A stretch of DNA of 34,262 bases from G963664585 sp963664585 (GTDB taxonomy: Bacteria > Bacillota > Clostridia > Oscillospirales > Ruminococcaceae), in assembly GCA_963664585.2 (NCBI GenBank), contig CAXXEO010000018.1, positions 1 through 34,262 on the forward strand, read 5' to 3'. Under the pieces are notes generated by a model. That model had not been told where the DNA came from and did not search any database. It was given only the letters and a program-made list of their open reading frames with translations. Each line of letters starts with the position of its first letter. Positions within the stretch are counted from its first letter, which is position 1. Below, piece by piece: positions 24,183 to 31,556 of this stretch. Both the position numbers and the translations under genes were made by a program.

Positions 24183-24216
24183 ATAAGCGTCCCCCGAAAC
24201 TTCGGAGGACGCTTAT
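24183..24216 (-). terminator. Terminator of the zinc-ribbon protein gene
   Basis: ATAAGCGTCC (24183-24192) pairs with GGACGCTTAT (24207-24216), with an inner CCGAA/TTCGG extension. It may serve both converging genes. Confidence 0.75.
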
Positions 24217-24227
24217 AATTATCTGTG

Positions 24228-24608
24228 CTATTCCATCAAGTTAGTCAGTCGACTATAACCAAGCGCGGATACAATAGGAAACAAAATAGCAGCACAGATA
24301 CCGATTAAAATCAAAACCACGATGATGTTAATAAGTGTTTTCATCGGCGATTTAGGTACGAAATACGGGTTGGTATATGGGCTGACCGAACTGTCGCAGA
24401 CAGGTTTCTCATCTGTGATCTGCGGATCAACTGATGCTGGTGTCTGTGAGTCTAGACTGCATTCATTCGAAATCTGCGGATCAACTGAATCTGAAGTCTG
24501 TGATTCGAGGCTATATTCATCTTCTGTGATATCCGGCATCTTCACGCCGCAATGGTTACAAAACAAGCTTTGATCCGGCAACTGTCCACCGCATTTATAA
24601 CAAAACAT
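24228..24608 (-). CDS. Zinc-ribbon single-pass membrane protein (126 aa)
   Basis: The N-terminus is a zinc ribbon with C3/C6 and C17/C20 (CYKCGGQLPDQSLFCNHCG). Residues 32-49 and 50-67 are an 18-residue tandem repeat (YSLESQTSDSVDPQISNE, CSLDSQTPASVDPQITDE). A membrane helix spans about 91-117 (TLINIIVVLILIGICAAILF), leaving a short C-terminal tail. ATG 24608 has AGGGG 7 bases upstream; earlier in-frame starts fit worse. No function is recognised. The topology suggests a cytosolic ribbon and acidic linker on a membrane anchor. Confidence 0.8.
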   Translation of the reverse strand: MFCYKCGGQLPDQSLFCNHCGVKMPDITEDEYSLESQTSDSVDPQISNECSLDSQTPASVDPQITDEKPVCDSSVSPYTNPYFVPKSPMKTLINIIVVLILIGICAAILFPIVSALGYSRLTNLME

Positions 24609-24861
24609 TGGCATTCCCCTATCTGTGATCAATCCTGTTTAATGACATTTCCATTATTGTCTCTTTCCCGTCTGCGCGGTAAAATACCGCTTCAACTTGC
24701 GAATCATGGCCTGATACTATTTTCAAGGTAATAGGCAGTGAATCTATGTCTCTTTCCCCCACCGGATGCAAAAAAAGGCATAATCATATTGCCATTAACA
24801 AGATTTAGTCTGGCCCACTGGTTGCAGTATATCATGCGGCTTCAAAAAATCCAATTGTCTA

Positions 24862-25671
24862 TTAACAAAAATGCTTGTATTCTCTGCCATAGCGCCCTGG
24901 AGGAACACCAACCAGCTTATGAAAGGTGCGGATAAAGTGCGCATTGTTATGAAAACCCGACTCTTCCCCTGCTTCCTGTACACTTTTTCCCTGCCGCAAA
25001 AGCGATCGGGCATGCAACACGCGGCAGTGAATGATATATTCCGCCACGCCAAAGCCTGTCGCCTGCTTGAACAGGTGGCAAAGATAGTGCTTGCTAATAA
25101 AAAACTTTTCTGCAAGCAGTTCCAGACTCAGGGGTTCCGCAAGACTTTTCTGTATATAATCGATCACAGGTGCGACACGCACAAAATCAGACGACTGCAG
25201 AGGTGTACTGCTCTCCTGCGCGCCAAACAATTCGCAAATCGTCAGCAGCACCTCTGTAAAAGCGGCTTTAAGCCGGATATCATCCCCAAAATGTATCACA
25301 GGACGGCGGCAAGCCTCCAGCAGCTTCACCAGTTGGGACAGCTCTTCTTCACTCAGCTGACGATATCTGGGACTGGCTTGTAAAAATGAAATGAGATTGC
25401 TTTGCATTGTGGAAAGGCTGCTGACATACTCGGGTGAAAAGTGAAGTACATACCGCTCATAGGTCCTTTCCCCACCCGCTGTACTTCGATGGAGCTCGGC
25501 ATTGCCAAGAAGAAGCAGAGTTCCGCGACGAAGGGGATAGAGCTTGTTGCGCACAAAAAAGCTTTCCCCGTCTGTCAGCGAAAGAAGCAGTTCAAAATTT
25601 TCATGAAAGTGAAAATGTTCCATACGCCATACGTTGTCGCGATTAAAACGCAGTTCAAAATTCTTTTCCAT
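24862..25671 (-). CDS. AraC-family transcriptional regulator (269 aa)
   Basis: Residues 15-95 form a cupin-type sensor region (HFHFHENFELLLSLTDGESFFVRNKLYPL.. LLLLGNAELH). The C-terminal 100 residues hold the paired AraC helix-turn-helix (LSLELLAEKFFISKHYLCHLFKQATGFGVAEYI and VQEAGEESGFHNNAHFIRTFHKLVGVPPGRY). It is transcribed away from the FAD-oxidoreductase/Etf operon with a 381-base gap, so it is the likely activator of that operon, sensing a small carbon compound (inference). Confidence 0.92.
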   Translation of the reverse strand: MEKNFELRFNRDNVWRMEHFHFHENFELLLSLTDGESFFVRNKLYPLRRGTLLLLGNAELHRSTAGGERTYERYVLHFSPEYVSSLSTMQSNLISFLQASPRYRQLSEEELSQLVKLLEACRRPVIHFGDDIRLKAAFTEVLLTICELFGAQESSTPLQSSDFVRVAPVIDYIQKSLAEPLSLELLAEKFFISKHYLCHLFKQATGFGVAEYIIHCRVLHARSLLRQGKSVQEAGEESGFHNNAHFIRTFHKLVGVPPGRYGREYKHFC

Positions 25672-26052
25672 TCGCTTCCTCTAAATCAAATTTCAAATGT
25701 GAAGGCATCTTTCTATCTGTTTTTAGCATGTTCAGCGAAAAACAGAGTATAAGGTTTCCTCTTAATTTGTTAATTGCTATATTTTTTTTATCTTAACATA
25801 TTATAGCAACATCTGCAAACTTATTGCGATAATAGCGATAGATATTGCTGATGTTTTATCGTATTCTATGCTCAGATGGAGTTTTTGTATCGCAAACTCA
25901 GTCTACCCACCGTTTAGCCATCCATTCTTCCACTTACGGCGGGAGAAAAACGGCCGACAGATAGAAAGATATCTGGTTTATTTAGAAAATGGAGTAACCG
26001 TTTTGTGGCGGCTTAAGGATGCAATGAACATTTGAATAAAGGAGATGACATT
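25672..26052. promoter_or_regulatory. Divergent control region, AraC regulator / Etf operon
   Basis: AT-rich in its first half. The partial direct repeat GCGATAATAGCGATA at about 25829-25843, with ATCG/CGAT dyads up to about 25863, is a candidate regulator site. TTGCTG followed 16 bases later by TATGCT, near 25850-25875, is a possible rightward promoter. No ORF is credible here. Confidence 0.45.
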
Positions 26053-27642
26053 TTGAAAACATCGCTAATTCGGCCAATGACCGACGAATATGCGGAATAC
26101 CTCCGTGATGAATCACGCACGGTGGGATGCGCAGAAAGCATTTCATTTCCTAAAAACGAGGAAGAGATTATTCAGATATTCAAAAGCCTGCGGGGCAGCG
26201 GCATGCAGGTGACCATACAGGGGGCACGTACAGGGCTTGCCGCGGCGGCTGTTCCGAACAGCGGACATGTCATGAATCTCAGCCGAATGGATGGGATTAC
26301 CGCTTGCCGGGCGGATCATCAGGATAATTTTTTTCTCACGGTCCAGCCGGGCGTAATCCTTTCACAGCTCAAAAAGCGGATTGAAGGAAAAAAGTTTGAT
26401 CTTTCCAAATGGAATGATGAGTCAAAAGCGGCCTTGGCAGCACTTTGCCAGACAGGTGAGCAGTTTTTTCCCACTGACCCTACTGAAAGCTCAGCTACGC
26501 TTGGGGGAATGGTGGCGTGCAACGCGTCGGGCGCGCGCAGCTTTTTCTATGGGCCCACCAGGCGGCACATCAATGCACTTCGCATCGTCCTGACTGACGG
26601 AAGCACTCTTGCCATTCGCCGCGGGGAGAAATTCGCTGACCGGCGTCAGCTCACCCTTACAACCGAGCAAGGTGGCAGCTTACCCCTCTCTCTTCCCACC
26701 TTACAAATGCCGAAGGTCAAAAATGCCTCTGGCTACTACATAGAAGATAATATGGACGCCATTGACCTGTTTATTGGTTCGGATGGCACCTTAGGCGTGA
26801 TTACCGAAATTGAAATTGCGCTTTCTCCCTTGCCCCCGGTCATTTGGGGCGTCAGCTGCTTCTTCATGAACGAGTCTGACAGCATCGCATATGTCGCATC
26901 TCTGCGCCATAGTGTACCGGATGTCGCTGCCATCGAGTTTTTCGACGGCGACGCCCTTGCCATTCTCCGTGATCAAAAGGTCCATAATCCAGCCTTTTCC
27001 CATCTTCCAATGGTGGAAGAATGGATGAGAACCGCCATTTATGTTGAACTGCACTGCGCCGATGATGCCACAGCAGCCCAAAGGCTGTTCCAACTTGGAC
27101 GGATTTTTGAGCAGTCAGGTGGCCGTGAAGAGAACAGTTGGGTCGCCCGAAATCAGGCTGACCTCGACCGCCTGCTCTTTTTCAGACACGCGATCCCAGA
27201 AAGCGTCAATATGCTGATTGACAAACGAAAACAGACAAGTCCCACTATTACCAAACTTGGTACCGATATGGCTGTGCCTGACGAGCATCTTCCCTATATC
27301 ATGGGGATGTACCGTAAAACGCTTGGGGAAAAGGGGCTGGAATCCGCGGTATGGGGACATATCGGGGATAATCATCTTCATGTCAATATCCTGCCTCGCA
27401 ATGCCGATGACTATCTGAGAGGCAAGGAGCTCTATGTCCAGTGGGCGGCCGAGGTCACGCGACTGGGAGGGGCGGTATCCGCCGAGCATGGCGTGGGCAA
27501 GCTGAAGGCAAACTTTTTGACTGTGATGTATGGAGAAAAACACATTGCCGAAATGGCTGCGCTCAAGGCGGCATTTGATCCCGGGTGGGTACTCGGCATC
27601 GGCAATTTGTTTGCCCCCCCGAAAGGAGGAACGTCAGTATGA
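26053..27642 (+). CDS. FAD-binding oxidoreductase, lactate/glycolate dehydrogenase type (529 aa)
   Basis: GlcD/D-lactate dehydrogenase family (VAO-type FAD fold). QGARTGLAAAAVPNSG (56-70), DPTESSATLGGMVACNASGA, GSDGTLGVITEIEI, and C-terminal GHIGDNHLHVN and SAEHGVGKLK line the FAD and substrate pocket. TTG 26053 follows AAAGGAG at 8 bases and is preferred over a TTG at 26032. With EtfB and EtfA directly downstream (4-base overlap), it matches the Etf-linked lactate dehydrogenases, in which lactate oxidation with NAD is driven by reduced ferredoxin. It is about 60 residues longer than typical 460-470-residue homologs. The exact 2-hydroxyacid is not proven. Confidence 0.88.
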   Translation: MKTSLIRPMTDEYAEYLRDESRTVGCAESISFPKNEEEIIQIFKSLRGSGMQVTIQGARTGLAAAAVPNSGHVMNLSRMDGITACRADHQDNFFLTVQPGVILSQLKKRIEGKKFDLSKWNDESKAALAALCQTGEQFFPTDPTESSATLGGMVACNASGARSFFYGPTRRHINALRIVLTDGSTLAIRRGEKFADRRQLTLTTEQGGSLPLSLPTLQMPKVKNASGYYIEDNMDAIDLFIGSDGTLGVITEIEIALSPLPPVIWGVSCFFMNESDSIAYVASLRHSVPDVAAIEFFDGDALAILRDQKVHNPAFSHLPMVEEWMRTAIYVELHCADDATAAQRLFQLGRIFEQSGGREENSWVARNQADLDRLLFFRHAIPESVNMLIDKRKQTSPTITKLGTDMAVPDEHLPYIMGMYRKTLGEKGLESAVWGHIGDNHLHVNILPRNADDYLRGKELYVQWAAEVTRLGGAVSAEHGVGKLKANFLTVMYGEKHIAEMAALKAAFDPGWVLGIGNLFAPPKGGTSV

Positions 27643-28418
27643 GAATCATTGTATGCGTCAAGCAGGTTCCCTCCAGCAATGAGGTGCGGCTTGATCCTGT
27701 CACCAATACCATCATCCGTGATGGCCGTCAGTCGGTGATAAACCCATTTGATACCTACGCTGTTGAGCAGGCGGTGCAGATCAAAGAAAAGCTTGGCGGC
27801 GAGGTTCTTGCCCTGAGCATGGGCATTCCCGCCACTGAAAGACTTTTACGTGATGCGATGTCCAGGGGGGCAGACCGATCCCTGCTTCTCAGTGACCGCC
27901 GCTTCGCCGGTGCAGACACTCTCGCCACAGCTTACACCCTTTCGCTCGGCGTGCGGCATCTGGGAGATTTCGACCTCATTCTCTGTGGTAAAATGGCTGT
28001 GGACGGCGATACTGCCCAGATCGGTCCCGAGTTGGCCGAAAATCTGGGAATTCCCCATGTTACAGACGTCTGCGAACTCGTGGAGATTTCAGATAACGAG
28101 ATCGTCTGCAAAAAGGTTACGGATAAGGGTCATTCACTTTTGCGAGTTCGCTTGCCTGCCCTTCTAACGGTTGTTAAGGATATCAACATGCCGCGCCTGC
28201 CTTCTATTTCGGGGGTGCGATTTGGGATAAATGCCCCCTTTGAGAGTCTTGGTGCCGACGATCTGGCAGCCGACCCACAAAGAATCGGTCTGAGCGGTTC
28301 GCCTACACAGGTTGTAAAAACCTATGTCCCGAAGCGTCAAACCGAGTCGGTTACGGTACATGGGGACCCCAAGGCACAGGCAAAATCCATAGCTGAGCTC
28401 ATCAGGGAGGTGCTGTAA
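27639..28418 (+). CDS. etfB: Electron transfer flavoprotein beta subunit (259 aa)
   Basis: The family start MRIIVCVKQVPSSNEV is placed at ATG 27639, with AAAGGAGG 9 bases upstream and an ATGA overlap with the previous stop. Further motifs: NPFDTYAVEQAVQIKE, SRGADRSLLLSD, and GKMAVDGDTAQIGPELAENL, the nucleotide-binding part. It pairs with EtfA; in bifurcating Etfs this subunit holds the FAD that splits or joins electrons between NAD and ferredoxin. Confidence 0.95.
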   Translation: MRIIVCVKQVPSSNEVRLDPVTNTIIRDGRQSVINPFDTYAVEQAVQIKEKLGGEVLALSMGIPATERLLRDAMSRGADRSLLLSDRRFAGADTLATAYTLSLGVRHLGDFDLILCGKMAVDGDTAQIGPELAENLGIPHVTDVCELVEISDNEIVCKKVTDKGHSLLRVRLPALLTVVKDINMPRLPSISGVRFGINAPFESLGADDLAADPQRIGLSGSPTQVVKTYVPKRQTESVTVHGDPKAQAKSIAELIREVL

Positions 28419-28419
28419 A

Positions 28420-29598
28420 TTGTCAGGACTTACCATCAATAAGGAAAAATGTGTCGGCTGCGGTCTTTGTGTCAAGGGATGCGCTGCAAAGGCACTTAAG
28501 GTAGAAAACAAAAAAGTGGTCGTCAATGATAATTGCGTTCTCTGTGGTATTTGTGTGGACAGTTGTCCTTTTGGTGCCATCCGTATTGAAAAGGAACCAA
28601 ACGGACCGTCTGACCTATCCGCTTATCGTGGTATTTGGATCTTTGCTGAACAAAGAGATGGCCAGGTTTTGGATGTGGCTTTCGAATTGCTATGTAAAGG
28701 CAGAGAACTTGCTGACAGCAAGGGGTGCCAGTTAACCGCCCTTCTGATGGGCAGCAACTTGAGCGATAAGACCGGCGAACTGATCTCCCATGGGGCTGAC
28801 AGAGTTCTTCTTTGTGAAGACGCTCTTCTTAACGACCAAACAGAGGAATGTTACAGCGAGCTGATTGCTCATCTTATTCAAAAAGAGAAGCCGGATATCG
28901 TTCTGTTTGGCGCCACCGGCTTCGGCCGTTCGCTCGCCCCACGCGTCGCCGCCCGTGTACGCACAGGTCTGACAGCCGACTGCACCGTACTGGAGATCAA
29001 CCCCGAAACGGGGTTTCTGGAACAAACACGGCCTGCATTTGGCGGAAATCTAATGGCGACGATTATCTGTCCCAACCACCGTCCCCAAATGGCAACCGTA
29101 CGTCCCGGCGTGATGCCTGCCACGGAACCCTCGCTCACACACAAAGGGGATATCATCAGGGTTCATATGCCAAAGGCGGTTTCACCATTGGTGGAGCTCT
29201 TACAGAACATCCAAAGCGGTACCGTTGAGAGCATTGCTGACGCACAGATTATCGTATCGGTGGGCAAAGGAATTGGCTCACAAAAGAATATGACGCTGGT
29301 CCGTGAGCTGGCGGCGCTGATCGGCGGTTCTGTAGGCGTCACACGACCCCTTGTGGACGCAGGCTGGTGCGAATATAAGAATCAGATTGGACAGACCGGC
29401 TGCGCTGTCGCGCCGAAGCTTCTGATTGCCTGTGGCATTTCCGGCGCGATTCAGCATCTGGCGGGCATCGGAGGCGCCAAAACAATCATCGCCATTAACA
29501 ACGACCCCGACGCGCCTATATTCAGCGTCGCACACTATGCGGTGGTCGGCGACTGTGTGGAAATTCTCAAGGAGCTTATCAGCGCTCTCAAGGAATAA
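28420..29598 (+). CDS. etfA: EtfA with N-terminal 2[4Fe-4S] ferredoxin domain (392 aa)
   Basis: Residues 1-60 are a ferredoxin domain with two CxxCxxCxxxC clusters (C11/C14/C17/C21 and C39/C42/C45/C49). The remainder is an EtfA: YRGIWIFAEQRDG, VLFGATGFGRSLAPRVAAR, TRPAFGGNLMATI, and the C-terminal FAD site VDAGWCEYKNQIGQTG plus LLIACGISGAIQHLAG. The TTG start at 28420 has GGGAGG 9 bases upstream. An iron-sulfur domain fused to EtfA is also seen in the bifurcating lactate dehydrogenase complex of acetogens, and supports ferredoxin as the electron partner. Confidence 0.95.
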   Translation: MSGLTINKEKCVGCGLCVKGCAAKALKVENKKVVVNDNCVLCGICVDSCPFGAIRIEKEPNGPSDLSAYRGIWIFAEQRDGQVLDVAFELLCKGRELADSKGCQLTALLMGSNLSDKTGELISHGADRVLLCEDALLNDQTEECYSELIAHLIQKEKPDIVLFGATGFGRSLAPRVAARVRTGLTADCTVLEINPETGFLEQTRPAFGGNLMATIICPNHRPQMATVRPGVMPATEPSLTHKGDIIRVHMPKAVSPLVELLQNIQSGTVESIADAQIIVSVGKGIGSQKNMTLVRELAALIGGSVGVTRPLVDAGWCEYKNQIGQTGCAVAPKLLIACGISGAIQHLAGIGGAKTIIAINNDPDAPIFSVAHYAVVGDCVEILKELISALKE

Positions 29599-29612
29599 TT
29601 CAAATATATACT

Positions 29613-29645
29613 AAAAGCTCTCCCCCGGCGCGGGGGAGAGCTTTT
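29613..29645 (+). terminator. Rho-independent terminator of the Etf operon
   Basis: Perfect 15-bp stem AAAAGCTCTCCCCCG/CGGGGGAGAGCTTTT around GCG, followed by T and AT-rich sequence, 15 bases after the etfA stop. Confidence 0.93.
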
Positions 29646-29681
29646 TATAATAAATTCAATTAAAACTGTTCTATATTTATG

Positions 29682-29718
29682 CCACTATTTTCCCCGCCTC
29701 TGGCGGAGAAAATAGTGG
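29682..29718. repeat. Palindrome with CCGCC-TCT-GGCGG apex
   Basis: 17-base arms CCACTATTTTCCCCGCC (29682-29698) and GGCGGAGAAAATAGTGG (29702-29718) pair with one C/A mismatch. They lie in the convergent gap between etfA and the amidotransferase gene. Another member of the shared-apex, unrelated-arm group. Confidence 0.8.
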
Positions 29719-29738
29719 TGATAACACATTCGTTTCTC

Positions 29739-30416
29739 TTACAAACCGATGGATTCAATAAAGAAGCGCCTTAAAATCGCACCATTGTCCTGCTCGATAA
29801 TCGGGTATCTGATTATGTTTTGCTCAGGCATGATTTCACTTATATACAGCATGGTTTTTTCTTTAAATTCAGGATGAAATTGGATCCCACACAAACTCCC
29901 CAGCCTAAAAGAATGGCAGACCTCATGTTCGCTTTCGGCCAACACTGTGGCTCCCTCGGGGGGAACCAGCACCGACTGCGTGTGGGCCACATTTTGCAAA
30001 AAGTTCTTTTTCATACAAGAAAGAAGCGGATCCTTTGTGCCCGCGGCGGTAAGCGCGATTTCGGCGGTTCCGAATTCAGTGCCACCGGGGTTATTGCCAA
30101 CTTGACCGCCCATGGCATACGCAAGCGCCTGATGGCCGAAGCAGACGCCAAGCACAGGGAGCTTGCGCACATATGCTTCTCGTATCCAGTCGACAAGGGG
30201 TGTTATCGCCTCGCCCTGATCCGTCACCATCTTGGTTGATCCGCTGATCACAGCCCCGCATAGTCCGTCAAAACCGGGTACAGGTTCCCTGTCATATTCC
30301 TTCCAGACGATGATATCGTCCGGACATAAGCTCGTATCCTGGAGAAATTGATCCGTAAAATCCCCAATGTGTTCTTTGGAATCATCATTCGTCTTGATAA
30401 TCAGCAGTTTCGGCAT
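29739..30416 (-). CDS. Class-I glutamine amidotransferase-like protein (225 aa)
   Basis: The nucleophile elbow GVCFGHQALAYAMGG (C92) and the catalytic pair in IQFHPEF (H181, E183) are intact, as in GMP-synthase-type amidotransferase domains. It lacks any synthetase domain, so it is a stand-alone amidotransferase or peptidase of the GuaA-N-like group. ATG 30416 gives the natural MPKLLIIKT start; the site upstream is weak (GGGG). It is not in an operon with a biosynthetic partner, so the acceptor or substrate is unknown. Confidence 0.85.
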   Translation of the reverse strand: MPKLLIIKTNDDSKEHIGDFTDQFLQDTSLCPDDIIVWKEYDREPVPGFDGLCGAVISGSTKMVTDQGEAITPLVDWIREAYVRKLPVLGVCFGHQALAYAMGGQVGNNPGGTEFGTAEIALTAAGTKDPLLSCMKKNFLQNVAHTQSVLVPPEGATVLAESEHEVCHSFRLGSLCGIQFHPEFKEKTMLYISEIMPEQNIIRYPIIEQDNGAILRRFFIESIGL

Positions 30417-30559
30417 GTTGATCAGCCCCAATCAGCATTTTATATTTACAAAGAACACCGTATATACGGTGGATACCATAAAAATTCATTATAGCCAGAG
30501 CTCCATAATTGCACGATGCATGATAGCGCAAAACAGCTCAAATATCGATCAACGATTAT

Positions 30560-30627
30560 TATAGCCAATTAACTTAAAAACTGGCTATATAGAAATCACA
30601 AGCTTGTTTTCAAGTTAATCAACTATA
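30560..30627 (+). repeat. Type A repeat, copy 7, missing the core hairpin (68 bp)
   Basis: Both terminal arms and both subterminal dyads are present, but the sequence jumps from TGGCTATA directly to TAGAAATCACAAGC, so the GTTAAAACGTC spacer and the GC hairpin (about 38 bases) are gone. It ends 6 bases after (leftward of) the stop of the MntR-type gene. Confidence 0.9.
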
Positions 30628-30633
30628 ATAGGA

Positions 30634-31035
30634 CTATTTGTGATTGTGTCCACGGACTTCTACAATCTTTTTTGTATACTCTTCCATTCTGCTTGTGGTA
30701 ATTTCACCGATCACATGCTCAATTTTGCATGCCTCCTGACCGGCAAGCTCATGGGGAACATCCAGAACGTCCGTGAGAAATTTCAAAATGATGCTATGTC
30801 TTTGCTGAATTTTACGGGCAACCTTTTGTCCTTCAGGGGTGAGCTGAATGTTCCCATAATATTCCTGTTCAATATAAGCGGCATCCTTCAAATTGTGCAT
30901 GGCAATATGAACGCTGGGTTTGGCAATACCAAGCACAACCGCTATATCTGTTACCCGCACAGGCTGGCCGGATTCACTGATATTATATATCGCCTCTAGA
31001 TAGTCCTCAAGAGATGGTGTTATTTTTTTTTCCAT
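30634..31035 (-). CDS. MntR/DtxR-family metal-dependent regulator (133 aa)
   Basis: A winged helix (residues 5-70: LEDYLEAIYNI, VRVTDIAVVLGIAKPSVHIAM, YGNIQLTPEGQKVA) is followed by a dimerisation/metal domain. Residues matching the MntR ligands are kept: D11 and E14, the His of QQRH, and the E/E/H of EACKIEHVI, which predicts Mn(II) or Fe(II) sensing. The length fits the short MntR type without an SH3 domain. ATG 31035 has AAGAAGG upstream. No metal transporter is adjacent, so its targets lie elsewhere. Confidence 0.9.
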   Translation of the reverse strand: MEKKITPSLEDYLEAIYNISESGQPVRVTDIAVVLGIAKPSVHIAMHNLKDAAYIEQEYYGNIQLTPEGQKVARKIQQRHSIILKFLTDVLDVPHELAGQEACKIEHVIGEITTSRMEEYTKKIVEVRGHNHK

Positions 31036-31105
31036 GTCATGCACCTTCTTACAGTGTATATAATGCTGATTTGAAGTGAATTTAGCATTAATCAGAATCT
31101 TTTTT

Positions 31106-31128
31106 CACCGCTGAAGGCGGAGGAAAAA
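31106..31128. repeat. Imperfect GC hairpin (CCGC-TGAA-GGCGG)
   Basis: TTTTCACCGC / GGCGGAGGAAAA form an imperfect stem in the leader region of the MntR-type gene. It resembles the other GC-apex palindromes. Confidence 0.5.
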
Positions 31129-31157
31129 CAAATCATGAATAACTATTTAATAGGATA

Positions 31158-31187
31158 AGTATAACATAATCAACCCGTCCTCTTCAA
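31158..31187 (-). promoter_or_regulatory. Possible promoter of the MntR-type gene
   Basis: Minus-strand TTGAAG (31182-31187), 18-base spacer, TATACT (31158-31163). The match is moderate and the position upstream of the leader hairpin is reasonable. Confidence 0.5.
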
Positions 31188-31228
31188 TCAATAATTGAAT
31201 AATTGGTATACATCTGATTCTTTATCTC

Positions 31229-31292
31229 CGCCCTCGACGGGGGAATGTACAAGGACATTTAACCCATTGCCATAAAAGATTTAGGTTACAAG
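31229..31292 (+). repeat. Type B repeat arm with decayed hairpin
   Basis: A weak GC hairpin (CCGCCCTCGACGGGGG) followed by ATGTACAAGGACATTTAACC and CATTGCCATAAAAGATTTAG, which aligns with the arms at 9534-9582 and 6083-6135. No type A arm is visible on its left. Confidence 0.65.
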
Positions 31293-31326
31293 TCACTAGA
31301 AAGTAATTAATTTCATGGAATGAAAA

Positions 31327-31353
31327 GAAAAGCGCCCGAAACAGGCGCTTTTC
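31327..31353 (-). terminator. Terminator of the gene ending at 31557
   Basis: GAAAAGCGCC (31327-31336) and GGCGCTTTTC (31344-31353) around CGAAACA, with a TTTTC tract on the minus strand. A type A repeat (31364-31469) lies between this terminator and the stop codon. Confidence 0.85.
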
Positions 31354-31363
31354 GCATGCGTAC

Positions 31364-31469
31364 TATAGCCAATTAACTCAAAAACTGGCTATATATAAAA
31401 TGTCATTTTCTTCCCCCGCCTTCGGCGGGGGAAGAAATCACAAGCTTGTTTTCAAATTAATCAACTATA
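31364..31469 (+). repeat. Type A palindromic repeat, copy 8 (106 bp)
   Basis: Starts TATAGCCAATTAACTC and ends CAAATTAATCAACTATA, with a perfect TTTCTTCCCCCGCC-TTC-GGCGGGGGAAGAAA core. Two further arm changes are present, and both keep pairing as G.U when the minus strand is read. It sits between a stop codon and its terminator, so it is very likely transcribed. Confidence 0.92.
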
Positions 31470-31556
31470 ACCTTTTTAAAAGTGAATAGGGCACTCATCA
31501 GATTCTTTTTCTGCGGCCTACAGCGAAAAAGAGAAACCGTATAACGTAAGGTGGCT

